DNA of 24,656 nt from JARRRL01 sp037380725 (GTDB lineage Bacteria; Pseudomonadota; Gammaproteobacteria; Pseudomonadales; JANQJO01), in NCBI GenBank assembly GCA_037380725.1, contig JARRRL010000074.1, forward strand, positions 1 to 24,656, written 5' to 3'. Positions 22,704-24,656 of the stretch are shown here, in pieces. A model generated the notes under the pieces. It made no database searches and was not told the origin of the DNA. It saw only the letters and a program-made list of their open reading frames with translations. The position numbers and the translations under genes are program-made. Positions within the stretch are counted from its first letter, which is position 1. Each line of letters opens with the position of its first letter.

Positions 22704-23735
22704 CTACGAAGTGGGGCTCGATAAAGTGGGGCGTGATTCGAGGGGGGAGAGGTGCTGCTCAGCTGAAAGCGTTTTCGTGTGCATAAAAGAACAGAAAGCG
22801 TGGTAGTCAAAGTCGGTAACCGCTTCGGCTTGGCGTCCGTCAGTGAGCAAGCCGCCAATTGCTAATGCGCCGATCAAAATGGGAAACAAGGGATGACGGG
22901 TGCGGAGCGTATCGGGCGCGCGCAATGTGATGAATATATAATTGAGGTTGGTGTCTGTATCTCGCCAGGCAGAAAAATTAAACCGCTGCATACCCAGTTT
23001 TTCCGCGCGATGTAGGTACTCCGCCGCCAGTGCGGCGACCGGTGTTGCATCGCCGCGCAGTACTATTCCCAAAAAGTGTTGTACGGGTGCTGCAGAGTGA
23101 TTTTGTTTCGAATCTGAGCCATCGAGTATGGCCCATTGTGCGCCAGTAGTTGAATGCATCTGCCAGTCAAGGTAGATGGGGGAGGGGGAAGCGGAGAGTT
23201 TTGCAATGGGTAGCAGTTGTCCCAGGTATTGGAGGTGAAAATGTTCTTCCGAATTACCGGCAAGCTGATTGCAAAAAAGGGTCATATTGTGTGGCAGGTC
23301 AAGCAGCAGATTGGCGCCATGCGTGCGGATGAAATGGGCGGTTTCCGCTTGGGTGTGGTGGGTGCGACTGCGCAGAATCAAAGAACAAGGACCGTACGGT
23401 CCGAGATTTTGGCTGAGTAGCAATCCGTGATAAAACCGTTCGATGAGAAAGGCTGTGGCGCGTTCGCGACAAAAGGGGCAGCCCGGTTGATGGTGGCGAT
23501 GCAGCAGTATGCGACGGTTTGGTAAATGCCGCATGATTAGAAAACCATCAGCTAACGCGCGATCTGTGGTGTCAACAAGCGTTTCGGCAATCCATGCGCG
23601 TCCCTGTTGGACAATTTCTTGAGCGATCGAAGTGAACTCATATTTCATAGGCGCACAGGGTTGAGGGTTGATTAAGGTTTGTTGTTTAGGCTGAACGTTT
23701 CGTTTTTCACTGTTTCGCTTGCTGCTACCGCTCAC
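22704..23735 (-). CDS. HIT-superfamily (GalT-like) protein, unknown substrate
   Basis: A 343-residue protein from the GTG at 23735 or 314 residues from the ATG at 23648 (MKYEFTSIAQEIVQQG); neither has a strong ribosome site. A CPFC pair (Cys86, Cys89) precedes a hydrophobic core, and the motif GNSEEHFHLQY (160-170) gives H-x-H-x-Q with His165 and His167, as in galactose-1-phosphate uridylyltransferase, GDP-L-galactose phosphorylases and DUF4922 proteins. In those enzymes the second His forms the nucleotidyl intermediate. The C-terminal part has RFNFSAWRDTDTNLNYIFITLR. I infer a nucleotidyltransferase or phosphorylase, with low certainty of substrate. The start overlaps the preceding membrane hydrolase gene by 11 bases, suggesting coupling. 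Confidence 0.6.
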   Translation of the reverse strand: MSGSSKRNSEKRNVQPKQQTLINPQPCAPMKYEFTSIAQEIVQQGRAWIAETLVDTTDRALADGFLIMRHLPNRRILLHRHHQPGCPFCRERATAFLIERFYHGLLLSQNLGPYGPCSLILRSRTHHTQAETAHFIRTHGANLLLDLPHNMTLFCNQLAGNSEEHFHLQYLGQLLPIAKLSASPSPIYLDWQMHSTTGAQWAILDGSDSKQNHSAAPVQHFLGIVLRGDATPVAALAAEYLHRAEKLGMQRFNFSAWRDTDTNLNYIFITLRAPDTLRTRHPLFPILIGALAIGGLLTDGRQAEAVTDFDYHAFCSFMHTKTLSAEQHLSPLESRPTLSSPTS

Positions 23736-24393
23736 TGAAGAAGGGCCTCAGATTTGACCATTGGCGCGGCAGGAACGTTCTTTTTATCTTTACCCAGTTT
23801 CTATCCGAGAATAGCATACTGGTTGCCGGGTTTGGGCTCGGAGCAAAATAAAACAATCCAGCAGTTAAGGCCAACACAGCCAGTGATGTCTTCCAATTTC
23901 GATAATCTGTGATTTTGAATGCACTGCCAAACGATCGTTTTAGCTCCACATTCATGAAATCTACGCTGAATATCTCATCCAGTAACAAGTGCAGGATGAA
24001 ACCCAGCATTAAAAATAAGCCGCAAAGCCAAGCGAGTTTGGCGGTGTAATTGAGGAAGTGATAGCTCAAGTTGCAGGTGAGTACGGCAAAGAAGCAGGCG
24101 CTGAGTATCGAATGAAAAATGCCTCGATGCACCGTTAACTTTTCGGTAGTGGCCAGTGACCCTGGAGCATGATTCAGCGATAGTCCAATCGCTAGAAGCG
24201 TCAAGCCCCCAAACATCAGTTCCAACACTTTGGCGTTGTCGGAGTCAATGTCTGGTAACACGCCGCCAAAGCTTCCTGCAGTCCACAATGCCAGCGCTTC
24301 AGGTGGGGCGATGAGATTAGCGCCGAGAAGGGGTGTTGTGAGGATTCCGGTTCCCAGCGTGGCGAAAGCAAGGTGTTGTTTAAAATTAGCCAT
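23725..24393 (-). CDS. YdjM-like membrane-bound metal-dependent hydrolase
   Basis: A 222-residue inner-membrane protein of the YdjM/PF04307 family. The N-terminal MANFKQHLAFATLGTG and the metal-ligand-like motifs GGVLPDIDSD, VHRGIFHS and LHLLLDEIFSVDF are present. Four to five transmembrane segments are likely, including a helix near 170-190 (SLAVLALTAGLFYF). The ATG at 24393 is preferred over the TTG one codon upstream. In E. coli ydjM is under LexA control; here a near-LexA palindrome lies about 230 bases upstream (24620-24638). The stop overlaps the start of the HIT-like gene. Confidence 0.8.
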   Translation of the reverse strand: MANFKQHLAFATLGTGILTTPLLGANLIAPPEALALWTAGSFGGVLPDIDSDNAKVLELMFGGLTLLAIGLSLNHAPGSLATTEKLTVHRGIFHSILSACFFAVLTCNLSYHFLNYTAKLAWLCGLFLMLGFILHLLLDEIFSVDFMNVELKRSFGSAFKITDYRNWKTSLAVLALTAGLFYFAPSPNPATSMLFSDRNWVKIKRTFLPRQWSNLRPFFSER

Positions 24394-24656
24394 CAAGATT
24401 GTCCGTTGGTCTGTTGATTGGGGGGCAATAGATTAGTTTTCAGTTGGGTAAATAGTGTGAGCTGATCGCAGACGTATTCCGTTACCAAACTGTGAGCGTA
24501 GAGTTATTAAAAGTAAACAAAAACAAACGGTTGAATCATACCTGAGGTGAGTGAAGCCTGTCACGGTGTATCGTTCATTGCGTGCAAGGCGTGAGGGTGT
24601 TGGCTCTTGTTGGTGAGCCTACTGGTATACATACAGTAAACAAGTGTACCATTCTG
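24394..24656. other. Right-edge non-coding region
   Basis: No gene is supported to the end of the window. The notable element is the palindrome at 24620-24638. Whatever lies to the right of the window is not seen. Confidence 0.5.
24620..24638. promoter_or_regulatory. Near-LexA palindrome TACTG-N9-CAGTA
   Basis: TACTG and CAGTA flank GTATACATA, all but matching the enterobacterial LexA box (TACTG-N10-CAGTA) except that the spacer is nine instead of ten bases. A one-base deletion would turn the half-sites against each other and weaken LexA binding. It could act on a gene to the right, or on the YdjM-like gene on the minus strand. Confidence 0.4.

Overview
The window reads as chromosomal DNA of a gammaproteobacterium. 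The strongest evidence is gene order: an inner-membrane gene pair (a YfjD/CorB-type CNNM-CBS protein and YpjD) diverges from ffh, which is followed by rpsP-rimM-trmD-rplS, as in Escherichia coli. The parE 3' end, a MltC-type transglycosylase, SuhB, a PA4642-like protein, DUF3135 and DUF3299 proteins and a YdjM-like membrane hydrolase fit the same class. I cannot name a genus. The conserved core is mixed with decayed genes and many short tandem duplications, so the accessory parts look under weak selection.

Layout. 1-715 is the 3' end of parE. 734-1560 is a decayed stretch holding a truncated HATPase_c_4-type ATP-binding domain that ends at a palindromic repeat. 1712-4141 holds a MltC-like transglycosylase with its own promoter, an apparently frameshifted lipoprotein gene and a PA4642-like gene. 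4293-6067 is a translationally coupled pair (acyltransferase, SDR-fold protein) that converges on an ABC1/UbiB-like kinase gene (6085-7416, minus). 7709-10376 holds a beta-lactamase-fold serine hydrolase and a large lipoprotein of unknown family. suhB follows on the minus strand.

11237-15009 is gene-poor and accessory in character: a ribbon-helix-helix regulator, a DUF3299 exported protein, an orphan 80-residue protein and a membrane-anchored LamG protein, separated by non-coding stretches with palindromes and tandem repeats. 15205-16482 holds divergent DUF3135 and gamma-carbonic-anhydrase genes. 16517-18612 (minus) is the corB-like gene, broken by an in-frame TGA plus an apparent internal deletion, and ypjD. 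18913-22620 is ffh and the ribosomal/tRNA-modification operon, closed by a bidirectional terminator. 22704-24393 (minus) is an overlapping pair: a YdjM-like membrane hydrolase and a GalT/HIT-like protein. The right edge is non-coding and carries a near-LexA palindrome.

The core genes serve protein targeting, translation, rRNA/tRNA modification and envelope upkeep. The most interesting unexplained units are the acyltransferase/SDR pair facing the ABC1 kinase, the hydrolase/HIT-like pair, and the doubly damaged corB homologue. No CRISPR array, tRNA, rRNA, intact insertion sequence or prophage was recognised.
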